Both the position numbers and the translations under genes were made by a program. The notes below the pieces were generated by a model, which had not been told where the DNA came from, did not search any database, and worked only from the letters and a program-made list of their open reading frames with translations. 64,000 nucleotides of DNA from Leucobacter sp. PH1c. GTDB lineage: Bacteria; Actinomycetota; Actinomycetes; Actinomycetales; Microbacteriaceae. Shown in pieces: positions 25,810-35,374 of the stretch; the stretch's first letter is position 1; every line of letters begins with the position of its first letter. The stretch spans positions 25,849-89,848 of the forward strand of contig NZ_AYMV01000030.1 of assembly GCF_000633415.1 (NCBI RefSeq). Direction: 5' to 3'.

Positions 25810-26750
25810 GCGGGCTGGGCGCCTACCGGCTGTTCCGGGTCGAGGTGCGCTCCGCCGAGTGGGTGACGCCGGGCTTCGTGCGCGTCACCTTCACGGGGGC
25901 GTCGCTCGCCGACTTCGGCTTCGTCGGGATCGACCAGCGGGTGAAACTGCTGCTGCCCGACAGCCGCGGGGTGCTTCCCGAACTGCGCGCGGGGGACGAC
26001 TGGTACGCCGAGTGGTGCGCGCTGAGCGCCGCCGAGCAGCCGCCCATGCGCACCTACACGCCGCGCGCACTGCGCCCGGCCGACCCCGCGACGGGCGAGC
26101 CCGCCACGGTCGCGATCGACTTCGCCTGGCATCCGGATCCCGGCCCGGCCGCGGCGTGGGCCGCGGCGGCGCGGCCCGGTGACGTCGCCGCGATCGTGGG
26201 GCCGAACGGCGCGTACTCCGCGAGCACCCGCGCCGTGGGCTGGCTCCCGCCGCGCGACGCCCGCCGCCTGCTCATCGTCGGCGACGAGAGCGCCCTGCCC
26301 GCGATCGCGGGGATCCTCGAGACCGTCGACCCGGCCGTCGCCGCGGTGCGCGTGATCCTGGAGCTCGGGGATCCCACCGATGCTGCCCTGCTCGACGCAC
26401 CGGCCGGGGTGACCGTGGACGTGCACGAGCGGGCCGGGCGGCCGTACGGGGAAGCGCTCGTCGCCGCCGTGCGCGCGCTCGACGACCCCGCGTTCCGGCC
26501 GGCCTCAGCCGCGCGGGAGGTCGAGGACATCGACGTCGACACAACCGTGCTCTGGGAGGTGCCCGGACTCGACGAGGCGACGGGGATGCCGCTCGCGCAC
26601 GACTCCCGCTCGGCCCGCGCCTACGCCTGGCTGGCGGGGGAGGCCGGGGCGATCAAGCAGATCCGGCGCGAGCTCGTGACCGAGCGTGGCATGCCCCGCG
26701 ATGCCGTCGCGTTCATGGGCTACTGGCGCTTCGGCCGACCGGAGCGCTGA
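25806..26750 (+). CDS. Siderophore-interacting protein (FAD ferric-siderophore reductase)
   Basis: 314 aa of the SIP/ViuB family. FAD-binding motif RTYTPR, a NAD(P)H-binding half with RRLLIVGDESALPAIAGIL, and the family C-terminal GYWRFGR. It reduces the imported ferric siderophore in the cytoplasm to release iron. Last gene of the uptake operon, overlapping the ATPase gene by ATGA. A second SIP gene lies near 55 kb in a different context. Confidence 0.92.
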   Translation: MSGLGAYRLFRVEVRSAEWVTPGFVRVTFTGASLADFGFVGIDQRVKLLLPDSRGVLPELRAGDDWYAEWCALSAAEQPPMRTYTPRALRPADPATGEPATVAIDFAWHPDPGPAAAWAAAARPGDVAAIVGPNGAYSASTRAVGWLPPRDARRLLIVGDESALPAIAGILETVDPAVAAVRVILELGDPTDAALLDAPAGVTVDVHERAGRPYGEALVAAVRALDDPAFRPASAAREVEDIDVDTTVLWEVPGLDEATGMPLAHDSRSARAYAWLAGEAGAIKQIRRELVTERGMPRDAVAFMGYWRFGRPER

Positions 26751-26834
26751 GCAGATCACGCAGCGACGCGGCAATGCGCGCACTGTTTGGGGGATCGCCG
26801 CCCGCGGGGCGCCCCGCATTGTTAGCGTTCTCGC

Positions 26835-27584
26835 GTGAAAACATCTGGAACTGGATTCTTGCGCGTGGCACGTCGCCGTGCCGCGCTCGCGCTCGGTGCC
26901 GCGCTCGGCATCGTGGTCGGTGGCCTCGGCGCCTCCGCAGCGTTCGCGGCCCCGAGCCCCGAGCCCCTCACCGTTACCGCGACGGCGCCCGCCGGGAGCA
27001 CCCAGGTCTGGATCGATCTCGAGGGAGCCGATCCCGCCGAGGTCCAGGTGACGCTCTCCGCACCGGACGCGGCGGATCAGCCCGTGAGCTGGACGGCCAC
27101 CGTGGCCGGCGCCGGCTTCCGCGGCGCCGTGCAGCCGGGGGACGTGACGGCCTCGGTCGTCGCCTCGGCAGAGGCGCTCGCGGCGGAGCCCGCGCTCGCC
27201 CTCACCTTCGCCGATGACGCCGGGACGGTGCTCGCGGAGCAGCGGACCACGCTCGCAGCGAAGCCCGACGGCGGCACGGACGGTACGACCGACGGTTCGA
27301 GCGATGGCGGCACTGACGGCTCGACCGATGGATCGACCGATGGCTCGGGCACCCCGGCCGGGCCCGGCTCGGGCACCGGCGCGAAGCCGGGCGGGCCGCT
27401 CGCCACGACCGGCTCCGGGCCGATGCTCCCCATCGCGCTCCTCGCTGGCGTGCTCGTGCTCGGCGGCGGCGCGGCGCTCGCGCTCCGCGGGACGCGCGCC
27501 CGTCGTGCGGCAGGACACCCCGCATCCGTGCACTCCGCATCCGTGCACCCCGCATCCACCGACTCCGAGGAGCCGCGCGCATGA
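26835..27584 (+). CDS. Small LAxTG wall-anchored protein with DGxT stalk
   Basis: 249 aa from GTG 26835. A Tat-like basic N-terminus RVARRRAALALGAALG precedes the signal helix, cleaved near AFAAPS. One small domain (~40-135) is followed by a (DGGT/DGST)n acidic stalk, LATTG (189-193) and a membrane helix. Unusually, about 35 residues including HPASVHSASVHPAS follow the helix where sortase substrates normally have a few basic residues. The stalk resembles that of the wall protein near 49.5 kb. No clear RBS; a TAGCGT hexamer seven bases upstream suggests a leaderless transcript. Overlaps the next gene by ATGA. Confidence 0.78.
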   Translation: MKTSGTGFLRVARRRAALALGAALGIVVGGLGASAAFAAPSPEPLTVTATAPAGSTQVWIDLEGADPAEVQVTLSAPDAADQPVSWTATVAGAGFRGAVQPGDVTASVVASAEALAAEPALALTFADDAGTVLAEQRTTLAAKPDGGTDGTTDGSSDGGTDGSTDGSTDGSGTPAGPGSGTGAKPGGPLATTGSGPMLPIALLAGVLVLGGGAALALRGTRARRAAGHPASVHSASVHPASTDSEEPRA

Positions 27585-30500
27585 CCCGCTCACCGAACCG
27601 AACGTCCGCGTTCGGCCGCATCATCGCCGCGACCGCCACGGCCGCGCTCGTCGGCGGTCTCGCCACCGCGACCGCCGCCCCCGCCCTCGCGATGCCCTCG
27701 GATCTGCGCGAGGTCGCCGACGCCGCGAACATCTTCACGCCCGTCGGCGGGCGCCTTCCCGCCGTCGAGAGCAGCCTCGGCTGGGGCGCGGCGCTCACCG
27801 CGGCACCCGGCGCCGGCGTCGTGCTGCCCGGGCTGCAGCCCGGGCAGACGGGTGCGCTCGTGCGCGTCTCGCTCGCGGCCTCGCCGCAGGCGCGTACCCT
27901 CTTCACGGGAACGGCGGATCACCCCGTCGCCGTGCTCAGCGTCCCCGCGGGCCAGGCCGCCTCGACGACCACGCTGCTGCGGGTCGCCGACGGCCAGGCG
28001 CCGCTCTGGGCCTCCGACGCCACCGACGCCCGGGTCGAGCTCCTCGCGGGGCTCGACGGCACCGCCCCGACTTTCGGCGAGGACGGCACGCTCCTCACCG
28101 CGGGCACTCCGGGCTCCACGCTCACGCTCGACGCCCCCGTCACGCGCGCCGACAGCGCGGCCGGGCTCGGCGGCTTCGGCATCGCGCCGAACCGCCCCAT
28201 GGAGATCGGCGTCACCGGCGAGGGCGGGATCCCCACCACCGATGTGCGCGCGATCTACGCGGCCGTGACGGTCGAGCTCAGCGATCCCGCGAACCTCACC
28301 CTCGACGACTCCGAGCTGCACCTCCCGGCGGGAACGACCTCGTTCACGACGGTCGTGACCCCTGACGAGCAGGGCCTCGTACGCGCCGAGATCGACGGAG
28401 GCAGCGCCGCGCTGCGCCTCGACGTGCTCGGCTGGATGCCCGACGCCGACGAGTTCCACTCGCGCGTCAACGTGACCGGCAGCTTCGACCTCGCGAGCGA
28501 CCGCGATCTGGAGTTCACCACCCCCGTCTCGTCGCGACCGAGCGAGGTGCCCATCGGCGACACGAGCGAGGGCGGATCAGTGCTCGTGCTCGTTCAGGCG
28601 GAGCCCGGGAGCGAGCCCGCCATGCTCGACTTCGGCGACGCCCCCGCGGGCCGCGCCACGGGCGCCCTCGTGGATCCCGCGCGAGGCGCGGGGCCGCAGC
28701 TCGCACTCGTCCCCGCCGCCGACATCGATCGGATCCAGCTCACCCGAGGCGCGAGCCGCGCGGGGATCCACCTCATCGGCGAGTACCTCGGCGCCCCGGA
28801 TCCCGCAGCGGGAGCGCCCGCATCGGTGACGATCGACTCGCAGCGCGACGGCGCCGCGATCGACCTCTCCGAGTTCGGCTTCACGGAGCTCGCCGGCGCG
28901 CTCGACGCGGGCGACCAGCAGGTGGACCACGTCGAGATCGCGATCGCGGGGGTCGACGCCCCCGGCTTCGATCCCGCCGACTTCCCCGGGGAGATCGGCC
29001 CCGACGGATACATCGGCAACGCCGAGGTGTTCGTCACGGACGACGGGCGGCTCCGCTTCGCGGCAGACGTCGGTGCGCCCGTCGACGGGCGGTACCGCTT
29101 CACCGTGACCCTCGTGGACCGCGTCGGCGGCCGCACCTCGCAGGCCATCGAGCTCCAGCTCACCGCGGTCGCGGAGGACGCCGACACCATCAGCGCCGAC
29201 GCGCTCGTGGTGAACGGCACGGGCGGGCCGCAGATGGGCGCGAGCGACGATCCTCGCGTGGTGACCTTCGCTGAACTGCCTGAAGGCCTCGACCTCGACA
29301 GCCTGATCGTGTCGCAGGCGACCGAGGAGCTGCCGGACGGCTTCCTCGGCCGCGTGGCGAGCATCGAGCGGCGCGGGGACACCTGGTGGGTGCGCACCAC
29401 GGAGGCCGCGCTCGGCGATGTGATCCTCAACTCCTCGCTCGACGAGACGCTCGACTTCACCGCCGACACCGTGGATCCCGAGGGCGAGGCGCTCGCGCCC
29501 CTCGCGGGGGAGCCCGGGGAGGATCCGCTCACGGTCTCGGTGACCGATCCCGAGACCGGCGAGACGCTCGAGCGCGACCAGCTCACCTACCGGAACGAGC
29601 GGGTCGGCACCGGCACGATCGTCACGGGCGAGGACGCGCTCTTCCCGCACGAGCCGGGCACCGCGCGCGCGGCGAGCGCCGACGCGCTCGCGTCGGACGC
29701 CCCGGCCGCGGGCGCATCGCTCGCAGGCACGTGGGACAAGGAAGCCGCCCTCGAGGTGAACCCCGTGTTCTACCTCATGGTGGGGAAGGGCTCCGGCTCG
29801 AGCAACGTGATCGTCACCTCCATGACGGACGCGAAGCGCGAGGACACCGACAACATCCGCGACCGCATCGTGAACTACCCGGTGACGGGGCTCTTCGAGG
29901 CCATGATCCGCGCCGAGGTGAAGGCGAAGGCGAACGTGCACATCGTGCTCGACGTCCAGCTGATCAAGAAGCTGCGTGTGGTGCCCGTCGGTGCCCGGGT
30001 CAACGAGTTCACCGTCTCGGCCGAGGTCGTGGCGAGCGTGGATGCGGAGATCGCGGCGAACGGCAGCGCCGAGCGCGCGGTGAAGCTCGCCGAGCCGATG
30101 AAGCGCACCGAGGTGGGCTCGTTCACGGTGTATCTCGGGCCGATCCCGATCGTGGTGAAGAACTACGTCACGCTCACGATCGACGCCGAGGCGAAGATCC
30201 AGGCCAACGTGCAGATCACCAATCTGCGCTACGACCGCACCGTGGTGCAGGGCTTCACTTACTCCTCGGCCCACGGGGTGCAGCCGATCGACAAGCAGGG
30301 CAGTTCGAAGATCGCGACGCCCGTCGTCACAGCGCTCAACGGGAAGATCGCCCCCGAGCTCTCGGGGGAGCTCGCGATCGGGCCGACGCTCAAGACCGAG
30401 ACCCTCATCTACGGCGCCGTCGGGCCGCAGTTGCTCGTGAAGCCGCGCGTGAACGTCTCGGGCACGCTGACCGATGTCGTCACGCCGCCGAATCAGCACA

Positions 30501-30862
30501 ACCTCTCGCTGAATGTGCGCACGTGGGCCTCGCTGGAGGGCAAGTTCTCGGGCAAGCTGCGCATCTACAAGTGGGACATCGTGAACATCAACGCGGCGTC
30601 CCCGAAGCGGGAGTGGCCGATCTGGAGCCACACGTGGTTCTGGACGATCAACAAGCCGAATCCGCCGGCCCCGGCGTTCGTCGATCCGGCAGCTGCGGAT
30701 CCGGCACTCCTGGATCCCGCGTCCGGGGATCCTGCGCCTGGGGATCCCGCGCCCGGGGATTCGGAGTCCGAGGCGGAGCAGACGACTCCGGACTCGGCGC
30801 CTGAGGCGGATCCGGCCTCCGAGGCGCCCGCTCCCGAAGCGGAGCCGGCACCCGCGGGCTAG
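27581..30862 (+). CDS. Large secreted protein, unknown function
   Basis: 1093 aa. Signal peptide with GRIIAATATAALVGGL and cleavage near APALAMPS. The N-terminal half is beta-rich with several Ig-like or cadherin-like stretches (for example YRFTVTLVDRVGGRTSQAIE). Residues ~720-1030 form a distinct domain with FYLMVGKGSGSSNVIV and WPIWSHTWFWTINKP. The C-terminus is a repetitive DPA-rich acidic tail with neither LAxTG nor a membrane helix, so release or non-covalent attachment is likely. Coupled to the small LAxTG gene by ATGA, suggesting the two proteins work together at the surface. Family not recognised. Confidence 0.72.
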   Translation: MTRSPNRTSAFGRIIAATATAALVGGLATATAAPALAMPSDLREVADAANIFTPVGGRLPAVESSLGWGAALTAAPGAGVVLPGLQPGQTGALVRVSLAASPQARTLFTGTADHPVAVLSVPAGQAASTTTLLRVADGQAPLWASDATDARVELLAGLDGTAPTFGEDGTLLTAGTPGSTLTLDAPVTRADSAAGLGGFGIAPNRPMEIGVTGEGGIPTTDVRAIYAAVTVELSDPANLTLDDSELHLPAGTTSFTTVVTPDEQGLVRAEIDGGSAALRLDVLGWMPDADEFHSRVNVTGSFDLASDRDLEFTTPVSSRPSEVPIGDTSEGGSVLVLVQAEPGSEPAMLDFGDAPAGRATGALVDPARGAGPQLALVPAADIDRIQLTRGASRAGIHLIGEYLGAPDPAAGAPASVTIDSQRDGAAIDLSEFGFTELAGALDAGDQQVDHVEIAIAGVDAPGFDPADFPGEIGPDGYIGNAEVFVTDDGRLRFAADVGAPVDGRYRFTVTLVDRVGGRTSQAIELQLTAVAEDADTISADALVVNGTGGPQMGASDDPRVVTFAELPEGLDLDSLIVSQATEELPDGFLGRVASIERRGDTWWVRTTEAALGDVILNSSLDETLDFTADTVDPEGEALAPLAGEPGEDPLTVSVTDPETGETLERDQLTYRNERVGTGTIVTGEDALFPHEPGTARAASADALASDAPAAGASLAGTWDKEAALEVNPVFYLMVGKGSGSSNVIVTSMTDAKREDTDNIRDRIVNYPVTGLFEAMIRAEVKAKANVHIVLDVQLIKKLRVVPVGARVNEFTVSAEVVASVDAEIAANGSAERAVKLAEPMKRTEVGSFTVYLGPIPIVVKNYVTLTIDAEAKIQANVQITNLRYDRTVVQGFTYSSAHGVQPIDKQGSSKIATPVVTALNGKIAPELSGELAIGPTLKTETLIYGAVGPQLLVKPRVNVSGTLTDVVTPPNQHNLSLNVRTWASLEGKFSGKLRIYKWDIVNINAASPKREWPIWSHTWFWTINKPNPPAPAFVDPAAADPALLDPASGDPAPGDPAPGDSESEAEQTTPDSAPEADPASEAPAPEAEPAPAG

Positions 30863-30875
30863 GCGGAGCGTCACC

Positions 30876-30915
30876 GTGCGGGCCGGGCCGGGGGAGTCCC
30901 CGGCCCGGCCCGCAC
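30876..30915. terminator. Strong bidirectional hairpin between convergent genes
   Basis: A perfect 18-bp GC stem (30876-30893 with 30898-30915) and a GAGT loop sit between the stops of convergent genes. There is no T-run, as is common in high-GC actinobacteria. It probably ends transcription from both sides. Confidence 0.75.
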
Positions 30916-30919
30916 CCGG

Positions 30920-31540
30920 TTACGGGAGCAGCGCGAAACCGGACTCGTTGCGGGTCTTCCCGGCCGCCGCGAGCGCGATCTGCAGGAATCCCATGGCCTC
31001 CAGCTCTCGGGCGCGCGGCAGCGGGCCGACATCGACCGCGCGGAGCCCCGCGCCCTCGATGAGCCCCGCGACCGCGATCTTCGCCTCCGCGTAGTCGCCC
31101 GCGAAGAGCACGGTGGTGGGGGTCGTGCCGTTCGTGCCGCTCGTGAGCGTGTCGCCGAGGTTCACGTTGAACGCCTTCACGACGGCCGTGCCCGGCGGGA
31201 GGAGCCGCGCGAGCTCGGCCGCGGTGGAGGAGCCCCCGGGCAGCGCGAGCGGCTCGTAGGTGGTGAAATCGATCGGGTTGCTGATGTCGACCACCACGCG
31301 GTCGGCGAGCTGGTCGCGGTAGTGCTCGAGTACGCTCGGGTAGGCCACGAACGGGACGGCGAGCACCACGAGCTCGCCCGTGAGAGGCTCGCCGAGCGCG
31401 CTGTACGCGACACCCGGCAGCTCGCCCGAGCTGCTCGTCGTGCTGCGGCGGACGATCTGGGTGGGGGCGCCAGCCCGTGCGGCGACCGCGGCGAGCGCCG
31501 CGCTCATCTTCCCGCTGCCGATGATGCTGATCGAGGTCAT
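30920..31540 (-). CDS. NADP-binding oxidoreductase, F420-dependent NADP reductase-like
   Basis: 206 aa. N-terminal Rossmann motif IIGSGKMSAALA, and the family blocks VVLAVPF, VVVDISNP and VVKAFN are those of the NADPH:F420 oxidoreductase/NADP_oxidored_F420 group. The usual cofactor is NADP(H); the electron partner cannot be told from the sequence. Its ATG overlaps the stop of the FAD monooxygenase gene, so it probably supplies or recycles reducing power in that pathway. AAAGGA lies 12 bases upstream. Confidence 0.8.
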   Translation of the reverse strand: MTSISIIGSGKMSAALAAVAARAGAPTQIVRRSTTSSSGELPGVAYSALGEPLTGELVVLAVPFVAYPSVLEHYRDQLADRVVVDISNPIDFTTYEPLALPGGSSTAAELARLLPPGTAVVKAFNVNLGDTLTSGTNGTTPTTVLFAGDYAEAKIAVAGLIEGAGLRAVDVGPLPRARELEAMGFLQIALAAAGKTRNESGFALLP

Positions 31541-32757
31541 GCGACCGGGGTCCTTTCGAATCGGGTGAGCGCCTGCTCGGCGACCTTCTGCGCGTCGTAG
31601 TCGAAGACGGCGCTGCGGCGGAAGTCGCGCCCCACGCGCAGATCGGCGTCGCGCTTCGCGAGATCCGCGAACTCGTGCTGCGCGTCGAACATCCAGCCGG
31701 AACGCCGCGAGCCGTGCTGCAGGATCGCGGTGCGCTGCATGCGCACGGCCGTGTAGCGCCGGAACGCCTCGGGAATGTCGGCCGGGGTCTTCGCGGCCCT
31801 GAGGAACGTGGCGAGCGCCATACTGTCCTCGATCGCCTGGTTCACCCCCTGCCCCTGGTGGGGCAGCATCGTGTGGGCGGCGTCGCCGAGCAGCGCGATC
31901 GGTCCCCGCGACCAGTTCGTGAGCGGCTCGTGGTCGAAGAGGCCCCACCAGAACGTCTCCTCGATCGCGTCGATGAACCGCGCGAGCCGGGGATCCCAGA
32001 TGTCCGAGGAGAACTCGGCCGCGAGCTCGCTCACCTCCGCCGGTCCGGACCAGGGGCCGGCGAGCGGGCGGTCGCTCGGCACCCCGGCGACGAAGTTGAA
32101 GAGCTTTCGCTGCTTGAGCGGGTAGCACATGAAGTGGCGCTCATCGCCCATCCACACCTGGCTGATCATGGGCCAGTCCGCGGGTAGGCGCGCGGCGTCG
32201 ACGACGCCGCGATAGACGATGTACCCCGAGTAGACCGGCTCGGGGAACTGGCCGATCGCGCGCCGCACGACCGAGTGAATGCCGTCGGCGCCGATCAGGG
32301 CATCGAACTCGGCCGTCTCGCCGTTCTCGAAGTCGAGGCGCACGCCGGCCCCCGAATGGTGGACAGCGGCCAGCCGATGCCCGAGCCGGATCGTGGCGGG
32401 GGCGACCTCGCTCGCGAGGACGCTGATCAGGTCGGGGCGGTACATGCCGATGTTGCGGTACTGCCGCGCCGAGTCCTCCCACGCGGCGTCGGTGACGAGG
32501 CCGCCCATCGAGTTCTGGTACACGCCGTGCCCGTCGGGGACCGCGCCCGCCTCGCGCACGCGGTCGAGCACCCCGAGAGCGTCGAGCACGCGCTGCGCGT
32601 TCGGCGCGACCGTGACCCCGGCGCCCACCTCGCCCAGGCGGCTCGCCTGCTCGAAGATGGTGACCTCGACGCCCGCGATCCGGGTCAGCGCGATGGCGGC
32701 GGTGAGGCCGCCCATCCCGCCCCCGATGATCGCGATGCTGGTGGATTGACTGACCAT
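31537..32757 (-). CDS. FAD-dependent monooxygenase, salicylate hydroxylase-like
   Basis: 406 aa class A flavoprotein hydroxylase. FAD motifs: GGGMGGLTAA at the N-terminus, GADGIHS in the middle and LLGDAAHTMLPHQGQGVNQA near residue 290. The sequence resembles salicylate 1-hydroxylase and 3-hydroxybenzoate 6-hydroxylase, which hydroxylate aromatic acids with NAD(P)H and O2. AAGGAG lies 6 bases before the ATG. Neighbouring MHS permease and divergent LysR gene support an aromatic-acid uptake and ring-hydroxylation module, but no ring-cleavage gene is visible here. Confidence 0.85.
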   Translation of the reverse strand: MVSQSTSIAIIGGGMGGLTAAIALTRIAGVEVTIFEQASRLGEVGAGVTVAPNAQRVLDALGVLDRVREAGAVPDGHGVYQNSMGGLVTDAAWEDSARQYRNIGMYRPDLISVLASEVAPATIRLGHRLAAVHHSGAGVRLDFENGETAEFDALIGADGIHSVVRRAIGQFPEPVYSGYIVYRGVVDAARLPADWPMISQVWMGDERHFMCYPLKQRKLFNFVAGVPSDRPLAGPWSGPAEVSELAAEFSSDIWDPRLARFIDAIEETFWWGLFDHEPLTNWSRGPIALLGDAAHTMLPHQGQGVNQAIEDSMALATFLRAAKTPADIPEAFRRYTAVRMQRTAILQHGSRRSGWMFDAQHEFADLAKRDADLRVGRDFRRSAVFDYDAQKVAEQALTRFERTPVA

Positions 32758-32819
32758 TGCTGCTCCTTCGTACTGCTGGTCAACGTGGAATGCTGCGGTG
32801 CGGGATCAAGCCGCGCGGC

Positions 32820-34247
32820 TCACGCTCGCGCGGCGAGCTCGCGCGCGGGTGCCGCCGGCGTGAACACCGTCGCGCCGCTCGCCTGCTCCGCCTCGTGGTC
32901 GGGGCCGAGCGGGATCCCGCTCCGATCCCGGAGGCAGAGGGTCGCCGCGCCGCCGAGGAGCGAGGCGAGGAGGAGGTACGCGGAGACGGCGATCGTCGAT
33001 CCCGTCGATTCGAGCAGCATCTGCGCGATGAGGGGAGCGAACGCGCCGCCGAGGATCGCGCCGAGCGCGTAGGTGATGGAGACGCCCGAGAAGCGCACCG
33101 ACGCGGGGAAGATCTCCGAGTACCACGCCGCGAGCGGGCCGTAGGTGAGGCCGAGGCTCGTGGAGATGAGCACGAGCGCCGCGTAGAGGCCCGGGAGGCC
33201 GCCGTGATCGACGAGCCAGAACACGGGGAACACGATGAGCGCCTGCAATGCGAAGCCGAGCAAGAAAGTGGTGCGGCGGCCGATCGTGTCGGCGAGGATG
33301 CCCGCGAGCAGCGTCGAGCCGAACCAGACGAGCGCCGCGAAGGCGGCCGCGATCAGCACGGCTGTGGTGTCGATCTGCTGCACGTTGATCGCGTAGTTGT
33401 TGAGGAAGCCGCCCGTGGTCATGTACCCGAGCGTGCCGTTGCCCGCGAACACGAGCGCGGCGAGCAGCACGAGGTGCCAGTGGCGGCGGAACAGTTCGAG
33501 CACCGGCACGCTGCTCTGCGCGCCGCGCTCGGCGATCTCGGTGAAGACGGGGCTCTCCTCGACGGAGCGGCGGATCACGAAGCCCACGGCGATGAGCACG
33601 ATGCTCACGAGGAACGGCACGCGCCAGCCCCACTCGAGGTAGGCCGCGCCGGGGGAGATGAGGCCTGTCATGAGCGCGGTCATGCCGGAGGCGAGGAGGA
33701 AGCCGAGCGGCACCCCGAGCTGGGGCCAGGAGCCCGCGCGGCCCCGACGATCCGCGGGGGCGTGCTCGACGGCCATGAGCACGGCGCCGCCCCACTCGCC
33801 GCCCGCGGACAGGCCCTGCAGGATCCGGAGCACGAGGAGCATGATGGGCGCTGCAATGCCGATCTGGGCGTAGGTGGGCAGCACCCCGATGAGGGTCGTC
33901 GCCGCGCCCATGAGCACGAGGGTGATGACGAGCACCGCGCGTCGCCCGATCACATCGCCGAAGTGGCCGGCGAGGAACGCGCCGAGCGGGCGGAACAGGA
34001 AGGAGATGCCGACGGTGGCGAGCGAGAAGAGCAGGCCGAGTTCGCCGCCCGCGGGCTGGAAGAAGAGCTGCGCGAACACGAGGCCGGCGCTCGTGGCGTA
34101 GATGAAGAAGTCGTACCACTCGATCGTGGTGCCGATGATCGTCGCGAAGGCGATCCGGCGCAGCGAGGTGGAGCGGCCAGCGGCGGTGCCTGCTGTGGTG
34201 CCTGCGGAAGTGCCGGCGGAAGCGTCGGCGGCGGGGGAAGAAGTCAT
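32820..34247 (-). CDS. MHS-type MFS permease for an organic or aromatic acid
   Basis: 475 aa from ATG 34247 (AGGGA 6 bases upstream; ATG 34265 has no RBS). Metabolite:H+ symporter family (ShiA/ProP relatives): IGTTIEWYDFFIY in helix 1, GHFGDVIGRR in loop 2-3 and RILQGLSAGGEWGGAVLM in helix 4-5 are signature sequences. Twelve hydrophobic helices. The N-terminus carries Ala/Gly/Thr repeats (SAGTSAGTTAGTAAG). Lies upstream of the FAD monooxygenase on the same strand and probably imports its substrate. Confidence 0.88.
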   Translation of the reverse strand: MTSSPAADASAGTSAGTTAGTAAGRSTSLRRIAFATIIGTTIEWYDFFIYATSAGLVFAQLFFQPAGGELGLLFSLATVGISFLFRPLGAFLAGHFGDVIGRRAVLVITLVLMGAATTLIGVLPTYAQIGIAAPIMLLVLRILQGLSAGGEWGGAVLMAVEHAPADRRGRAGSWPQLGVPLGFLLASGMTALMTGLISPGAAYLEWGWRVPFLVSIVLIAVGFVIRRSVEESPVFTEIAERGAQSSVPVLELFRRHWHLVLLAALVFAGNGTLGYMTTGGFLNNYAINVQQIDTTAVLIAAAFAALVWFGSTLLAGILADTIGRRTTFLLGFALQALIVFPVFWLVDHGGLPGLYAALVLISTSLGLTYGPLAAWYSEIFPASVRFSGVSITYALGAILGGAFAPLIAQMLLESTGSTIAVSAYLLLASLLGGAATLCLRDRSGIPLGPDHEAEQASGATVFTPAAPARELAARA

Positions 34248-34350
34248 CGTGGTCCCTAACGTCATTGTCGGGCGCCGCAGCGGGGAGCTGGCGGCGGGTG
34301 ACTCTCATGTTCCCGGCCCCGGCTCTCCGTGTAAATCACAGTAATATGAG

Positions 34351-34368
34351 GAACAAGTTCGGTTGAAC
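34351..34368. promoter_or_regulatory. Overlapping palindromes in divergent LysR promoter
   Basis: GAACAAGTTCGGTTGAAC contains GAAC-AA-GTTC and GTTC-GGTT-GAAC sharing the central GTTC. It lies between the divergent MHS permease and LysR genes, the usual location of a LysR-type binding site. A TAATAT hexamer stands just left of it at 34342. Confidence 0.55.
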
Positions 34369-34396
34369 TGAAGTAACCCGAGGGAGGTGCGGCGAA

Positions 34397-35374
34397 GTGG
34401 CCGACGTCAGCCTGCGCCAACTGGAGCTCTTCGCCGAGCTGCCCAACTTCACCACGCTCAGCGCGGCCGCCGCGCACCTGCACATCTCGGAGTCGGCGCT
34501 CTCCCAGGCCATCACGGTGCTCGAACACACCGTCGGCGAGCAGCTCTGCGTCCGGCGGAAGGCGCGCGGCCTCACCCTCACGCCCACGGGGCAGGAGTTC
34601 GCGCGGCAGGCGCGGCGGATCGTGGCCGACACCCGGGAGCTCGTGCTCAGCGCGGGCCGGGGCGAGGAGCTCCGGGGCCCCGTGAAGCTCGGCTGCTACT
34701 CCACCTTCGCGTCGAACGTGGTGCCCGAGCTGCTCGAAGGCTTCCCGCAGCGGCATCCCGGCGTACAGGTCGAGATCCTCGTGGGCACGAACGAGAAGCT
34801 CCTCGCCGAGCTGCAGGGCGGGCGCCTCGACGTCGCCCTCGTGTACGACGTCTCCCTGCCCGCGGGGTATCGCCGCAGGAACATCTACGAGACGCGGCTC
34901 GAAGCGCACCTCCACCCGGAGCACCCCCTCGCCGCGGCCGACGCGATCGACCTGGCCGAGCTGGCGCCCGAGCCCTACATCCAGTTCGACGCGACCCCCG
35001 GCACCACGAACGTGCTCGACGCGTTCGCGGCGCGCGGCCTAGAGCCGGACATCGCCGCGAGCGTGACCGAGATCGGACTCGTGCAGGCGCTCGTGGCGCG
35101 TGGCCTCGGCTACGGGCTGCTGATGTCGCGGCCCCACGTGCTGCCGCTGAGCCTCGAGGGGCGCCCCGTCGTGATCCGGCCGCTCGACCCGCCCGTCACC
35201 GTCTCGCACGTCGTGGGGATCTGGCCCCGCGACACCGGGCTCACGCCCCGCGCCTCCGCGCTGCTCGACTTCGCGGAGGAGCAGTTCGGCGCCGCCCCGC
35301 TCAGTGCCGCCCCGCTCAGCGCCGGGTCGCGAAGCGCGAGAGCTCGCGCCGGTTCGAGTGCCGCGTCTTCTTGA
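34397..35374 (+). CDS. LysR-family transcriptional regulator
   Basis: 325 aa from GTG 34397 with GAGGGAGG upstream. N-terminal winged helix: LRQLELFAELPNFTTLSAAA and ISESALSQAITVLE are typical. The C-terminal effector-binding fold starts near GPVKLGCYSTF. Divergent from the MHS permease and FAD monooxygenase genes, which it most likely controls in response to the aromatic substrate. The 3' end, an Ala/Ser/Arg-rich tail, overlaps the 3' end of the convergent LuxR gene by 59 bases; the tail may be a neutral extension. Confidence 0.9.
   Translation: MADVSLRQLELFAELPNFTTLSAAAAHLHISESALSQAITVLEHTVGEQLCVRRKARGLTLTPTGQEFARQARRIVADTRELVLSAGRGEELRGPVKLGCYSTFASNVVPELLEGFPQRHPGVQVEILVGTNEKLLAELQGGRLDVALVYDVSLPAGYRRRNIYETRLEAHLHPEHPLAAADAIDLAELAPEPYIQFDATPGTTNVLDAFAARGLEPDIAASVTEIGLVQALVARGLGYGLLMSRPHVLPLSLEGRPVVIRPLDPPVTVSHVVGIWPRDTGLTPRASALLDFAEEQFGAAPLSAAPLSAGSRSARARAGSSAASS

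Noticed and set aside
32757..34259. 500-codon plus-strand open frame
   Set aside because: Antisense to the MHS permease; Glu/Arg/His-rich and motif-free.
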